A stretch of DNA of 6,876 nucleotides, taken from CAYLHQ01 sp964628935 (GTDB lineage Bacteria > Acidobacteriota > Polarisedimenticolia > Polarisedimenticolales > DASRJG01). Shown in pieces: positions 1 through 6,031 of the stretch (position 1 is the stretch's first letter; every line of letters starts with the position of its first letter). The position numbers were made by a program, and so were the translations under genes. Under the pieces are notes generated by a model. That model made no database searches. It was not told the DNA's origin and saw only the letters and a list, made by a program, of their open reading frames with translations. The stretch is taken from assembly GCA_964628935.1 (NCBI GenBank), contig CAZVOE010000164.1:1-6876 (forward strand). The letters run 5' to 3'.

Positions 1-321
1 ACCGACGTGGCGATCAAGAACAGCGCCAACGCGCTCGCCAACGTCGAGTTCATCCTCCACACCGACGACGCGGGCAACGTGACCGCGACCGGCGCCGTCG
101 ATCCGTTGGCCCAGGGCATCTTCGAGGACGTGGTCGGCGACGGCCTCGGCCGGGATCCGGCCCTCCGCTCGCGCGTCGGCGGCTTCCTCGCGGAACTCGC
201 CCCCGATCTCTTGGTCGTCGGCGCCTCGCGAACGTCGGCGACGGCGGTGCTGCCCGCAGAGCGGCTCACGGAGGCGGTGCGCGCGCTCCACGAGAGGCTC
301 TTCGCTTCGGAGGGAACGTGA
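1..321 (+). CDS. lysC: Aspartate kinase, C-terminal (ACT-domain) fragment, 5'-truncated by window edge
   Basis: The reading frame is open from base 1 (T-D-V-A-I-K...) to the TGA at 319-321, so the gene begins upstream of the window; the GTG at base 7 is not a credible start. Only about 106 residues are visible. The end of the fragment, with VVGASRTSATAVLP followed by EAVRALHERLF, resembles the C-terminal ACT strand-helix of LysC-type aspartate kinases (E. coli LysC has ICYGASSHNLCFLVP and QVVQKLHSNLF at the same place). Aspartate kinase phosphorylates aspartate, the first committed step towards lysine, threonine and methionine, and its ACT domains usually bind the feedback amino acid. The catalytic N-terminal domain is not in the window, so the assignment rests on this tail and on the dap genes directly downstream. 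The part before the GAS motif aligns poorly and looks shorter than in E. coli. The stop overlaps the dapB start by 4 bp. Alternative: another ACT-domain protein. Confidence 0.68.
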   Translation, partial: TDVAIKNSANALANVEFILHTDDAGNVTATGAVDPLAQGIFEDVVGDGLGRDPALRSRVGGFLAELAPDLLVVGASRTSATAVLPAERLTEAVRALHERLFASEGT

Positions 322-1082
322 GAGTCGCACTCGTCGGATACGGGAAGATGGGGCGCGCGATCGACGCCGCCGCGCGGGAACGGGGCCACCGGATCGCGGC
401 GATCGTCGACCCGGAAGCCGCGGGCGCCCGGCGGAGACTCGACCCGCGGCGTCTCGGCGGCGCCGAGGTCGCGTTCGAGTTCACGAAGCCCGGCGCCGCA
501 CGGGCGAACGTTCGCGTTCTCCTCGAGGGGGGGATCCGGGTCGTATGCGGGACGACGGGTTGGGAATACGGTGCCGCGGAGCTCCGACGCTGGGCGCGAG
601 CGGGGCGGACCGGGATCGTCCTCGCCCCGAACTTCTCGGTCGGAGTCTCGCTGTTCCACCGACTCGTGGAAGAGGCCGCGGATCGGCTCTTCCCGACGGG
701 GATGTTCGATCCCTGGGTCTTGGAGGCCCATCATCGCGGGAAGGTCGACGCGCCGAGCGGGACCGCATCGAAACTCGCGCGCGCGATCGCGAAGCGGTGG
801 GGAGGTCCCGTCGTCGAGGGGAACGCGGTTCTCCCGGTGCCGCGAGGGGCGGTCCACGTCGCGAGCCTCCGGGCGGGCCACGAGGCGGGGACGCACGCGG
901 TCGGATTCGAAGGGGTCCACGACTCGATCTCCCTGCATCACCGCGCGCGAGGCCGTGAGGGGTTCGCCCTGGGGGCGGTGCTCGCGGCGGAATGGGTGCG
1001 AGGTCGTCGTGGCGTACACGGCTTCGACGCGGTGGTCGACGCGCTGCTTTCGGGGGCGGAAGGGAAGGGGGAGGTGCGATGA
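318..1082 (+). CDS. dapB: 4-hydroxy-tetrahydrodipicolinate reductase
   Basis: DapB reduces 4-hydroxy-tetrahydrodipicolinate, the DapA product, to tetrahydrodipicolinate with NAD(P)H in the cytoplasm. The 254-residue protein is close to normal family length, at the short end. Visible signatures are the Rossmann dinucleotide loop VGYGKMG (residues 6-12), the VCGTTGW segment (76-82), APNFSVGV (103-110), and the family hallmark EAHHRGKVDAPSGTA (136-150) with the paired histidines 138-139, Lys142 and the substrate-binding SGT. The second beta strand ends in Asp31 (AIVDPE), an acidic residue that in Rossmann folds usually favours NADH over NADPH; that preference is inferred. The GTG start at 318 is chosen because it overlaps the previous stop (GTGA), lies just after a GGAGGG Shine-Dalgarno-like run at 309-314, and puts the glycine-rich loop at the usual N-terminal position. 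It sits between the aspartate kinase and dapA, consistent with a lysine operon. Confidence 0.96.
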   Translation: MRVALVGYGKMGRAIDAAARERGHRIAAIVDPEAAGARRRLDPRRLGGAEVAFEFTKPGAARANVRVLLEGGIRVVCGTTGWEYGAAELRRWARAGRTGIVLAPNFSVGVSLFHRLVEEAADRLFPTGMFDPWVLEAHHRGKVDAPSGTASKLARAIAKRWGGPVVEGNAVLPVPRGAVHVASLRAGHEAGTHAVGFEGVHDSISLHHRARGREGFALGAVLAAEWVRGRRGVHGFDAVVDALLSGAEGKGEVR

Positions 1083-1972
1083 CTCGATTGCGTGGGGCGC
1101 TGACGGCGATCGTGACCCCGTTCGACGCGCGCGGGGAGGTCGACGAGCGCGCCCTTCGGGCCCTGGTCGCGTGGCAGGTCGAGCGCGGAATCCACGGGCT
1201 CGTCCCGTGTGGGACGACTGGCGAAGGAGCCACACTCCGGCCGGAGGAGCACGAGCGGGTCGTGGCGGCGGTCGTGGAAACGGCCGCAGGACGCGTTCCC
1301 GTGGTCGCGGGGTGCGGGACGAACGATACGAGGACGACCGTCGAAGGAGCGCGGCGCGCCGCGAGGGCGGGGGCGGATGCCCTGCTCGTCGTGAGCCCCT
1401 ACTACAACAAGCCGAATCTTTCGGGAATGGTCGATCACTTTCGCGCGGTGACCGAAACCGTCGGGATCCCGGTCGTCGTGTACAACGTCCCGGGCCGGAC
1501 CGGTCAGAACCTGGGGGCGGCGTGGATCCTGCGCCTCGCCGAGCTGCCGGGGGTCGCCGGGGTGAAGGAAGCCGCGGCGAACCTCGAGCAGCTCGCGGAA
1601 ATTCTGGAAGGTCGCCGCGAAGACTTCTCCGTTCTCTCCGGCGACGACGCGCTCGCGATGCCCGCGGCGGCGCTCGGCGCCGACGGCGTCGTCTCCGTGG
1701 TTTCGAACGAGGCCCCCGGAGAGACGGCGGAGATGCTGGAGGCCGTGTGGCGGGGCGACCTCGCGACGGCGCGCGCGATCCATTTCCGCCTCCTCCCGCT
1801 GATGCGGGCGAACTTTCTCGAGAGTAACCCGGTGCCGGTCAAAGTCGCGATGGAGCTCCTCGGACGCTGCTCCGCGAGCGTGCGTCGACCGCTGGGGCCG
1901 GCCGATCCCACCACCCGGGAGCGGGTGACGGCGGCGCTGGATCGGGCCGGCCTGCTCGCGGAGCGCCGATGA
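1079..1972 (+). CDS. dapA: 4-hydroxy-tetrahydrodipicolinate synthase
   Basis: DapA is the pyruvate-dependent class I aldolase that condenses aspartate semialdehyde with pyruvate, the branch point to DAP and lysine. The protein is 297 residues, typical for the family. Key elements match E. coli DapA with an offset of two: CGTTGE (44-49; Thr46, Thr47), SPYYNKP (106-112; Tyr109), YNVPGRTG (135-142; Tyr135, Arg140) and the Schiff-base lysine in GVKEA (Lys163). SGDDALAMPAAALGADGVVSVVSN (187-210) and ESNPVPVK (248-255) are also family segments. The frame is open upstream to a start at 992, but ATG 1079 is preferred: it forms an ATGA overlap with the dapB stop, follows a GGAGG at 1070-1074, and starts directly at the usual N-terminus (G-A-L-T-A-I-V-T-P-F). 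It lies between dapB and dapD in the operon. Whether it is lysine-inhibited cannot be judged from the sequence. Confidence 0.97.
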   Translation: MTRLRGALTAIVTPFDARGEVDERALRALVAWQVERGIHGLVPCGTTGEGATLRPEEHERVVAAVVETAAGRVPVVAGCGTNDTRTTVEGARRAARAGADALLVVSPYYNKPNLSGMVDHFRAVTETVGIPVVVYNVPGRTGQNLGAAWILRLAELPGVAGVKEAAANLEQLAEILEGRREDFSVLSGDDALAMPAAALGADGVVSVVSNEAPGETAEMLEAVWRGDLATARAIHFRLLPLMRANFLESNPVPVKVAMELLGRCSASVRRPLGPADPTTRERVTAALDRAGLLAERR

Positions 1973-2805
1973 ATCCGGAGGCCCTTCGCGACGAAATCGA
2001 GCGCCTCGCGGCCCTGCCGGACCCTCCCGCGGAAGAAGCCCGCGAAGCGGTCAACGCGCTGTTCTCGGCGCTCGAGGCGGGGTTGGTCCGGGCGGCGTCG
2101 CCCGGGGCGTCCGGATGGACGGTCCACGCTTGGATCAAGCGCGGAATCCTGCTCGCGTTCCGCAGCGGCGAACATACCGCGTCGGGCGTTCCCCCGTTCC
2201 ACTTTCGGGACCGCGAACTCCTGACCACGTGGTCGCCCGCCGCGACCGGGCGCCACGTCCGGATCGTCCCCGGCGGCACGACCGTCCGCCGAGGGGCCTA
2301 CCTCGCCGACGGGGTGGTCGTCATGCCCCCGGCGTTCGTGAACGTGGGAGCCTGGGTCGGCGAGGGGAGCATGATCGACAGCCACGCCCTCGTCGGTTCC
2401 TGCGCCCAGGTCGGCGCACGGGTGCACCTCTCCGCGGCGGCGCAGATCGGCGGGGTGCTCGAACCGGTCGGCGCCCTTCCGGTCATCCTCGAGGATCGGG
2501 TCTTCGTCGGGGGCGGCTGCGGGGTGTACGAGGGGACGCGGGTCGGCGAGGGGGCCGTGCTCGGAGCGGGCGTCGTTCTCACCCGTTCGTCCTCGATCGT
2601 CGACCTCGTCCGTGAGGAGGTCCATCGGGCGGAGGGGAAAGAACCTCTCCGGGTCCCCGCCGGGGCGGTCGTCGTCCCCGGCGTGCGACCGGCACGGGGC
2701 TCGTTCGCACGGCGGGAGGGGATCGGGCTCCAGACGCCGGTGATCGTCAAGTACCGCGACGCGTCGACCGATGCCGCCTCTGCGCTCGAGGAGGCGTTGC
2801 GATGA
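1969..2805 (+). CDS. dapD: 2,3,4,5-tetrahydropyridine-2,6-dicarboxylate N-succinyltransferase
   Basis: DapD transfers succinyl from succinyl-CoA to tetrahydrodipicolinate, committing the cell to the succinylase branch of DAP synthesis. Its 278 residues match E. coli DapD (274). An alpha-helical N-terminal domain (1-90) contains AWIKRGILLAFR (54-65), matching the family's W-[IL]-K-[KR] segment. From about residue 97 a left-handed beta-helix of hexapeptide repeats follows, with MPPAFVNVGAWVGEGSMID (119-137) and LVGSCAQVGARVHLS (141-155). IGGVLEP (160-166) and VPAGAVVVPGV (229-239) are also family segments. Asp137 and Glu188 (VYEGT) correspond to the catalytic-site Asp and Glu described for DapD enzymes. 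The stretch before Glu188 reads VGGGCGVYEG rather than the E. coli-like GARSEVVEG, so it belongs to a divergent subgroup. The ATG overlaps the dapA stop (ATGA), with a modest GGAG at 1960-1963. The active form is known to be a trimer. Confidence 0.94.
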   Translation: MNPEALRDEIERLAALPDPPAEEAREAVNALFSALEAGLVRAASPGASGWTVHAWIKRGILLAFRSGEHTASGVPPFHFRDRELLTTWSPAATGRHVRIVPGGTTVRRGAYLADGVVVMPPAFVNVGAWVGEGSMIDSHALVGSCAQVGARVHLSAAAQIGGVLEPVGALPVILEDRVFVGGGCGVYEGTRVGEGAVLGAGVVLTRSSSIVDLVREEVHRAEGKEPLRVPAGAVVVPGVRPARGSFARREGIGLQTPVIVKYRDASTDAASALEEALR

Positions 2806-3950
2806 GCGTGAGGGTTGCGCGTCGGATGGACGGGGTCGATCGAACCATGATCCGTCGCATTTTCGATGCCGCTCCCGACGGTTCGATCAACCTCGGTCTC
2901 GGCCAGCCGGATCTTCCGACCCCGGCCTCGATCGCCCTCGCGGGGATCGACGGGATCGCGCACGGGCGCACGGCGTACACCTCGACCGGCGGAGATCCGG
3001 CCCTGCGCGCCGCGATCGCGGAGCGCTACCGGCCGTTCGCCTCGGGTCCCGATTCGGTCGCCGTCACCGTCGGCTCGCAGGAGGCCTGCTTCGCGGCGAT
3101 GCTCGCTCTGCTCGATCCCGGGGACGAGGTCCTGGTTCCCGATCCCGGATACCCCGCCTACCCGGTCGTCGCGCGTCTTCTCGGGGCCCGGGCGCGCCCG
3201 TATCCCTTGCGCGCCGACCGAGGGTTCCACCTCGACCCCGACGAGGTCGAGTCCCTCCTCGGAGACAAGACCCGCCTGGTGATCGTTTGCACTCCCTCCA
3301 ACCCGACCGGGGCGGTCGAGCGGGCTGCCGACCTCGCGAGACTTGCCGACGCCTTGCGCAAGAGGGGGGTCGCTTGGCTATCGGACGAGATCTACTCCGC
3401 CTACGCCTACGAAGGTCCGGTCCCCTCGCTCTCCGCCTTCTGGCCGGAGGGGGGTGTCGTCGTCTCGGGCCTCTCGAAGGACGTGAGCATGACCGGGTGG
3501 CGGATCGGCTGGGTCGTCGGGCCCTCGGCGGTGATCGGCAGGATCGTCGCGGCCCACCAGTACCTGGTCACCTGCGCGCCCTCCGTGTCCCAGTGGGCGG
3601 CTCGCACCGCGCTCGGTGAGGCGGGGGAACGGGCGCGGCGCGAAACCCTCGCCGTCTTCCGGCGACGGCGCGAGGTCCTCGCGCAGGCCCTCCGGGGAAT
3701 TCCGGGAGTCGAGCCCCGCCTTCCCGAGGGGGCGTTCTACTTTTTCGTCGACGTACGGGGATTCGGCTCGTCGCTCGAGATCGCGGAACGCCTCCTGCGC
3801 CGTGAACGGGTCATCGTGATCCCGGGCGAGGCGTTCGGGGCGCACGGAGCCGGCTTTCTCCGGATCTCGTTCGCGGCGTCCGAAGAGGACATCCGGCAGG
3901 GGATCGGGGCTCTCTCGAGAACCCTCGCAGGGGCCGCGGCCGGGCCGTGA
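2802..3950 (+). CDS. PLP-dependent class I/II aminotransferase, probable N-succinyldiaminopimelate aminotransferase (DapC role)
   Basis: This is a 382-residue fold-type I aminotransferase. The expected active-site pattern is present: an N-terminal LGLGQPDLPTP (31-41) substrate loop, YTSTGGDPALRAAI (59-72), the aromatic DPGYPAYP (114-121) and CTPSNPTG (163-170, Asn167). SDEIYSAYAY (194-203) supplies Asp195, which contacts the pyridine N, and Tyr198. SGLSKDVSMTGWRIGW (222-237) carries the PLP lysine 226 and Arg234, and FLRISFA (352-358) carries the substrate-carboxylate Arg354. The ATGA overlap with dapD, a strong GAGGAGG at 2788-2794 and its position right after the succinyltransferase argue that it makes N-succinyl-L,L-DAP from N-succinyl-2-amino-6-ketopimelate and glutamate. 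That role is inferred from context: the sequence alone only says AspC/DapC-like aminotransferase, and this superfamily is hard to assign. It is the last gene of the plus-strand unit. Confidence 0.9.
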   Translation: MSVRVARRMDGVDRTMIRRIFDAAPDGSINLGLGQPDLPTPASIALAGIDGIAHGRTAYTSTGGDPALRAAIAERYRPFASGPDSVAVTVGSQEACFAAMLALLDPGDEVLVPDPGYPAYPVVARLLGARARPYPLRADRGFHLDPDEVESLLGDKTRLVIVCTPSNPTGAVERAADLARLADALRKRGVAWLSDEIYSAYAYEGPVPSLSAFWPEGGVVVSGLSKDVSMTGWRIGWVVGPSAVIGRIVAAHQYLVTCAPSVSQWAARTALGEAGERARRETLAVFRRRREVLAQALRGIPGVEPRLPEGAFYFFVDVRGFGSSLEIAERLLRRERVIVIPGEAFGAHGAGFLRISFAASEEDIRQGIGALSRTLAGAAAGP

Positions 3951-3953
3951 AGT

Positions 3954-4820
3954 TCAGAAGTCGTGCGGAGCGCTCGCGGCGTCGGCCGCCTGCTGGGCCT
4001 CCCGCTTCTCCTCGATGACCGCCGCCGCTGCGCGCAGGGCCTGCGAGGTGGCGGGGTCGTCGTCGGCGTGCTCCGAAAGGTAGACGTAGAAGGCGGTCAG
4101 ATCGTCGGGAGTCGCGACCGGAAGGATCGCTCTCGCCGCGGCGAGCCGCACGTCTCGGTTCTGAGAGCGCAGCGCGTCGCGCAGCGGAGACATCGCGCGC
4201 CCCCCGATCCGCGCGAGCGCCACCGCGGCGGCTTCGCGGTCGCCGGGTCCCCCCCCGTGAAGGACCTTCTCGAGCCAGAACCGGGCCCGGTCGTCCCCGA
4301 TCACCCCGAGAGCGCGGACGACGTCGGGGACGAGCGCGGGGTCGTCGAGGGCCGAGTCGATCAGCGGCAGAACCGCGAGCTTCTCCCCCTGCATCGCGAG
4401 GTACGGGATCGCCGCGCGCTTCGCTTCCGGGGACCCGATCCAGAGGGCATCGACGAGCGCGGCGACGTATTCGAGCGGGATGCCCGCACGATCGGACTCG
4501 CGTGCGACGAGAATCGTCCGGACGACGGAGGCGGTCTGGTCGGTCCGCACCCGCTCCATCGCACGCCTCAAGGTCGGGATGACCCGGGCGCCCCAGCCTT
4601 CGAGCTCGGCGCGGGCGCGTTCGGAGACCTCCGGCGGGACCCCGGGCCGGAGCCATGCGAGCTGCACGAGTTCCTCGGCTTGCGCTGCGTGGGAAAGCTT
4701 CCCGAAGAGCGCTTCGCGCACGACGCGGTCGGCCTCCTCCGGGGCGAGCGGTGCGGCGGCGAAGGCCCCGCACGACGCCGCGACACTCAAGACAACGGCG
4801 GTGATTCGGTGAAGCGTCAT
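3954..4820 (-). CDS. Exported HEAT-repeat protein of unknown function
   Basis: A 288-residue protein with an N-terminal export signal: Met-Thr-Leu-His-Arg, then a short hydrophobic stretch (6-16) and small residues up to AFAAAP (19-24). Cys17 in AASC is a poor lipobox because Ala is at -3, so a signal peptidase I site near 21-23 seems more likely than a lipoprotein, but both are possible. The mature part is all-helical with HEAT/PBS-like repeats, clearest at 159-234 (DDPALVPDVVRALGVIGDD, DREAAAVALARIGG, NRDVRLAAARAILPV), with weaker copies from about 75. Such repeats are protein-interaction scaffolds; no catalytic motif is visible. The tail (267-288) is charged and Ala-rich. The frame extends upstream to 5084, but the ATG at 4818-4820 is chosen because it carries the signal peptide, has GGGGAG just upstream and avoids overlap with the Mrp gene. 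It follows Mrp by 61 bp and converges on the aminotransferase with 3 bp between stops. Confidence 0.82.
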   Translation of the reverse strand: MTLHRITAVVLSVAASCGAFAAAPLAPEEADRVVREALFGKLSHAAQAEELVQLAWLRPGVPPEVSERARAELEGWGARVIPTLRRAMERVRTDQTASVVRTILVARESDRAGIPLEYVAALVDALWIGSPEAKRAAIPYLAMQGEKLAVLPLIDSALDDPALVPDVVRALGVIGDDRARFWLEKVLHGGGPGDREAAAVALARIGGRAMSPLRDALRSQNRDVRLAAARAILPVATPDDLTAFYVYLSEHADDDPATSQALRAAAAVIEEKREAQQAADAASAPHDF

Positions 4821-4881
4821 GGTCTCCCCGGACGGGACGGTCGTGCGCGAGGGGAAGTATACCGTCCGCCCTCGTTCCGGG
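4821..4881 (-). promoter_or_regulatory. Candidate promoter for the HEAT-repeat gene
   Basis: The 61-bp gap between the Mrp stop and the HEAT-gene start is the only real non-coding space in the window. On the minus strand it contains TATACT (4861 to 4856), one base off the TATAAT consensus and striking in such GC-rich DNA. At a 17-bp spacing lies TAGCCC (4884 to 4879), only 3 of 6 bases like TTGACA and partly within the Mrp stop codon. Transcription would begin near 4849, giving a leader of about 28 nt that ends in GGGGAGACC before ATG. The weak -35 keeps confidence low; the HEAT gene could equally be cotranscribed with Mrp. Confidence 0.35.
4835..4867. repeat. 7-bp inverted repeat flanking the -10-like box
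   Basis: GGACGGT at 4835-4841 is mirrored exactly by ACCGTCC at 4861-4867, separated by 19 bp. The TATACT hexamer lies at the inner edge of the right arm and shares one base with it. The arrangement could be an operator half-site pair over the putative promoter, but 7-bp GC-rich arms can arise by chance. There is no T-tract, so it is not a standard terminator. Confidence 0.3.
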
Positions 4882-6018
4882 CTACGCACCCCTCGGGCCG
4901 CGTTCCGACTCGCCCCCCTTCCAGGCGCTGCGCAGCCATTCGATCGCGCCGCGTCCCTCCGGCTTCCCCGCGTCGTCGCTCGGCGGAACGAGGGCCGCGC
5001 GGATCCGGTCGGCAAGGGAGAGGAAGATCTCGCGGGCGGGAGAACCCGATTCCGCGGCGGCCGCCGGTATCCCGGCGTCGCCACCGGCGCGGATCCCGGG
5101 ATCGAGCGGAATCTCTCCGAGGAACGGGGCGCCGAGCCGTTCCGCCTCGCGTTTGCCGCCGCCGTGGCCGAAGATGTCCGTCCTCCCTCCGCAGTGGCCG
5201 CAGAGGAAGTAGCTCATGTTCTCGACGACGCCGAGGACGGGAACGCCGACCTTGCGGAACATCGAGATCCCCTTGATCGCATCGGCAAGAGCCACGTCCT
5301 GCGGGGTGGTGACGATGATCGCCCCGTCGAGACGGGCCTTCTGGGCGAGCGTGAGCTGGGCGTCGCCCGTCCCCGGCGGGAGGTCGACGACGAGGACGTC
5401 GAGATCGCCCCAGTCGACGTCCCGGAGGAGCTGCTCGACGGCCTTCATGACCATCGGTCCCCGCCAAATCACCGCGGTGTCCCCCTCGAGGAGGAATCCG
5501 AGCGACATGAAGCGGACGCCGTATCGCTCGAACGGGGTGATGCGCCTCAGCGTCTCGTCCAGGGAGGGACGCGCGGAGGTCCCCATCATCAGCGGGATGG
5601 ATGGGCCGTAGATGTCGGCGTCGAGGAGGCCGGCGCGGAGGCCCCGCGCGGCGAGGGCGACCGCGAGGTTCACCGCGACGGTCGACTTGCCGACCCCTCC
5701 TTTCCCCGACGCGACCGCGACGAGGGAGCGGACGCCGGGGAGCAGGTCGTCCTGGCCGGAGAGGGCCGAGGCGGGGGAGGCGACGACGTTCACGTCGATC
5801 GCGCCGACGCCGGGAAGCGCCGAGAGGGTTCGCCGGACCTCGCGGTCGAGTGCGTCGGCGACGGAGGGGTTGCCGGCTCCGAGATCGATCCGGACCGAGA
5901 CGCGCCCCTCGGAAACCGCGACGTCCTTCACAACGCCGAACGACACGATGTCCCGCGTGTATCCGGGGTAGCGGACGCTCCGAAGCGCGTCCAGAACGTC
6001 CTCCCGCCGGAGCGTCAT
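4882..6018 (-). CDS. mrp: Mrp/NBP35 (ApbC) family P-loop ATPase, iron-sulfur cluster carrier
   Basis: A 378-residue two-domain protein of the usual Mrp length. Residues 1-80 form the MIP18/DUF59 domain (VLDALRSVRYPGYTRDIVSFGVVKDV, then REVRRTLSALPGVGAIDVNV). Residues 96-345 form the ParA/MinD-like ATPase, with the deviant Walker A SGKGGVGKS (104-112) including both lysines, LLDADIYGPSIP (131-142), WRGPMVMKA (185-193) and DLPPGTGDAQLTL (212-224). GVVENMSYFLCGHCGG (263-278) holds the C-x-x-C pair Cys273/Cys276 that binds the bridging 4Fe-4S cluster in family members. The protein is expected to assemble or carry Fe-S clusters to apo-proteins in the cytoplasm. The DUF59 domain lacks the Cys often found before its last helix (GAGNPSVAD here). 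A charged tail of about 30 residues (346-378) is variable. ATG 6016-6018 is chosen because it begins the DUF59 domain; an upstream open extension to 6174 would overlap the barrel gene. No strong Shine-Dalgarno site is visible, so coupling to the upstream gene (13-bp gap) is plausible. Confidence 0.95.
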   Translation of the reverse strand: MTLRREDVLDALRSVRYPGYTRDIVSFGVVKDVAVSEGRVSVRIDLGAGNPSVADALDREVRRTLSALPGVGAIDVNVVASPASALSGQDDLLPGVRSLVAVASGKGGVGKSTVAVNLAVALAARGLRAGLLDADIYGPSIPLMMGTSARPSLDETLRRITPFERYGVRFMSLGFLLEGDTAVIWRGPMVMKAVEQLLRDVDWGDLDVLVVDLPPGTGDAQLTLAQKARLDGAIIVTTPQDVALADAIKGISMFRKVGVPVLGVVENMSYFLCGHCGGRTDIFGHGGGKREAERLGAPFLGEIPLDPGIRAGGDAGIPAAAAESGSPAREIFLSLADRIRAALVPPSDDAGKPEGRGAIEWLRSAWKGGESERGPRGA

Positions 6019-6031
6019 CGTGCGCGCCCGC

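Noticed and set aside
992..1078. N-terminal extension of dapA to an upstream start
   Set aside because: The added residues are Arg/Gly-rich shadow of dapB; ATG 1079 gives the normal family N-terminus and an ATGA overlap.
571..1827. A 418-codon plus-strand open frame across dapB and dapA
   Set aside because: It is out of frame with two clearly recognised enzymes and translates to Arg/Gly/Ser-rich, low-complexity protein typical of GC-rich shadow frames.
1504..2625. Long minus-strand open frame (373 codons) opposite dapA and dapD
   Set aside because: Lies antisense to conserved genes, is Arg/Pro/Asp-rich without any recognisable domain, and is explained by high GC at third codon positions.
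3932..3941. GGCCGCGGCC palindrome near the end of the aminotransferase as a terminator
   Set aside because: It has no loop and no following T-run, lies within coding sequence, and such GC palindromes are expected in this composition.
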